A DNA stretch of 6,708 bases from Desulfobacterales bacterium C00003106. GTDB taxonomy: Bacteria > Desulfobacterota > Desulfobacteria > Desulfobacterales > C00003106. The stretch spans positions 7,962-14,669 of the forward strand of contig MAXM01000096.1 of assembly GCA_001751015.1 (NCBI GenBank). The letters are read 5' to 3'. How positions within the stretch are numbered: the first letter of the stretch is position 1; each line of letters begins with the position of its first letter. The notes under the pieces were generated by a model. That model was not told where the DNA came from. It did not search any database and saw only the letters and a list, made by a program, of their open reading frames with translations. Below, in pieces: positions 5,920-6,708 of this stretch. The position numbers and the translations under genes were made by a program.

Positions 5920-6594
5920 ATGAAAATAGCTATCAGCGCAACAGGACCGAGTCTGGACAGTCAAATGGACGCACGCTTTGGACGGTGTGTCTGTTTTCTT
6001 ATTGTTGATCCAAAGACAGGGGAGTTTGAGGCAGTAGAAAATCCCAACATCGGGCTTGGCGGCGGTGCGGGGATTCAGTCGGCGCAGTTGATAGCCGAAC
6101 GTGGTGTGCAATTTGTGTTAACGGGCAACTGCGGGCCTAATGCCTTTAAGGTTTTTGAGGCGGCAGGGATTCAGGTGGTTACAGGTGTGAGCGGCCCCGT
6201 GCGCCAGGCAGTCGAACAGTTTAACTCCGGGGCTTTTTCAAGTACCACCGGACCGAGTGTGGAGAACCACTTCGGAGCACAGAGCCCTTCAACCGGCCCG
6301 TCATTTCCTCAAACAGGCGCCGGGATGCAGGGCCGACTGGGAGGAGGCAGAGGCATGGGTGGAGGAGGCGGTAGGGGTATGGGTGGAGGCAGAGGCATGG
6401 GATCAGGGAGATGCCTTCGATCCGGGACTATGACACAGCCTCTTCCGGGTTTTTCGCCGCCCGGGTCCGACGTCCAACAGATGGGCGAACATCCTGCCGC
6501 AGACGACCTCAAGACTCTTAAGGCCCAGGCAGAGGCCCTGGAAGAACAGCTCAGAGCAATAAAGGCGCGCATCATAGAGGCTGATTCCCAGTGA
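5920..6594 (+). CDS. NifX/NifB-like dinitrogenase iron-molybdenum cofactor family protein with Gly-rich repeat and helical tail
   Basis: Residues 1-108 form the dinitrogenase Fe-Mo cofactor domain (NifX/NafY/NifB C-terminal type). Visible motifs are MKIAISATG, DARFGRC (17-23), the glycine turn GLGGGAG (45-51) and LTGNCGPNAFKVFEAAGIQVV (67-87 region). Members bind or carry iron-molybdenum or related Fe-S clusters; stand-alone versions are widespread in anaerobes that do not fix nitrogen. Cys23, Cys25 and Cys71 are candidate ligands. Simple family members are about 110-130 residues, so the 224 here is long. The extra part is a Gly-Arg-Met repeat (about 134-164) with a cysteine at 165, then a proline-rich turn. 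A charged, probably coiled-coil helix (196-220) ends the protein. GAGGA at 5908-5912, 7 nt before the ATG, supports the start. No other nif gene is in the window, so cofactor storage or delivery is an inference. Confidence 0.88.
   Translation: MKIAISATGPSLDSQMDARFGRCVCFLIVDPKTGEFEAVENPNIGLGGGAGIQSAQLIAERGVQFVLTGNCGPNAFKVFEAAGIQVVTGVSGPVRQAVEQFNSGAFSSTTGPSVENHFGAQSPSTGPSFPQTGAGMQGRLGGGRGMGGGGGRGMGGGRGMGSGRCLRSGTMTQPLPGFSPPGSDVQQMGEHPAADDLKTLKAQAEALEEQLRAIKARIIEADSQ
6343..6405 (+). repeat. Three 21-nt tandem repeats coding for GGRGMGx
   Basis: Units lie at 6343-6363, 6364-6384 and 6385-6405, in frame with the NifX-like gene. They encode GGRGMGG, GGGRGMG and GGRGMGS. Units one and three are identical over their first 17 bases; the middle one has diverged. 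Because the period is a multiple of three, gain or loss of units would change protein length without a frameshift. Confidence 0.8.
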
Positions 6595-6640
6595 ACCATT
6601 TCTCTTGCGCCGGCCGCAGACACTCAGGTTTGCATATCCC

Positions 6641-6666
6641 TTGCCGACTGTCTTAGGGCTCGGCAA
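6641..6666. other. Inverted repeat downstream of the NifX-like gene
   Basis: TTGCCGA (6641-6647) and TCGGCAA (6660-6666) form a 7-bp stem with a 12-nt loop, 46 nt after the stop. An A-run follows instead of a T-run, so it is not a standard intrinsic terminator on the plus strand, and on the minus strand the T-run would precede the stem. A second, AT-rich pair (GCAAAAA 6663-6669 and TTTTTGC 6681-6687) overlaps it and ends in Ts, so the region may still end the transcript. Nothing else is recognised between 6595 and 6708. Confidence 0.35.
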
Positions 6667-6708
6667 AAAATAACTTGGCATTTTTGCATCCCGACTTCAC
6701 CATATCTT

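Noticed and set aside
5569..6111. Minus-strand open frame of 180 codons opposite the DUF89 end, the Cys-rich gene and the NifX-like start
   Set aside because: It is antisense to three well-supported genes and has a Cys/Arg/Leu-heavy composition with no recognisable domain.
6309..6623. Minus-strand frame with a Pro-Leu-Pro repeat
   Set aside because: The repeat is only the complement of the Gly-Arg-Met repeat of the NifX-like gene.
6676..6688. Possible sigma-54 promoter (TGGCA and TTGCA)
   Set aside because: The GG and GC dinucleotides are 7 nt apart instead of the required 10.

Overview
All genes in this window lie on the plus strand. The best guess for the source is an anaerobic bacterium of the Desulfobacterota (former Deltaproteobacteria) or a similar lineage. 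That guess rests on gene content: a NifX/NifB-type cofactor-binding protein beside a small MPRGxGTGP-type cysteine protein and a DUF89 protein, a combination typical of strict anaerobes. Intergenic GTCCCCGT repeats and GAAC-type heptamers, also common in such genomes, add weaker support. No rRNA, tRNA, transposase, CRISPR array or phage gene is visible.

Layout. (1) Bases 1-1385 hold a stand-alone metallo-beta-lactamase-fold hydrolase of the NAPE-PLD/RomA type with a probable Tat signal. A 19-nt repeat lies on each side of it, and the downstream copy forms part of a hairpin. (2) Bases 1347-4768 hold a tight three-gene unit: two paralogous GT4-type glycosyltransferases 6 nt apart, then a PrmA-like methyltransferase whose start overlaps the preceding stop (TGATG). 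A degenerate 7-nt tandem repeat runs almost up to the first start codon. A third copy of the GTCCCCGT core, inverted, follows the unit. (3) Bases 4795-6594 hold a second unit: a DUF89/ARMT1-like metal-dependent phosphatase, a 63-residue zinc-ribbon-like protein started by a near-perfect Shine-Dalgarno, and a NifX/NifB-like protein with a glycine-rich repeat and a charged helical tail. (4) The last 114 bases hold only a hairpin.

How the genes may work together. The two glycosyltransferases probably act in sequence on one glycan, glycolipid or small glycoside; the acceptor cannot be read from sequence. The methyltransferase is translationally coupled to them, but its fold family is known for protein methylation, so its target is open. 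The DUF89, cysteine-rich and NifX-like proteins look like a small metal or Fe-S/Mo cofactor-handling module. The most original points are the PrmA-like enzyme with a replaced N-terminal domain coupled to glycosyltransferases, the metal-handling trio with its Gly-rich extension, a C8 tract inside the first glycosyltransferase, and the repeats at the unit borders.
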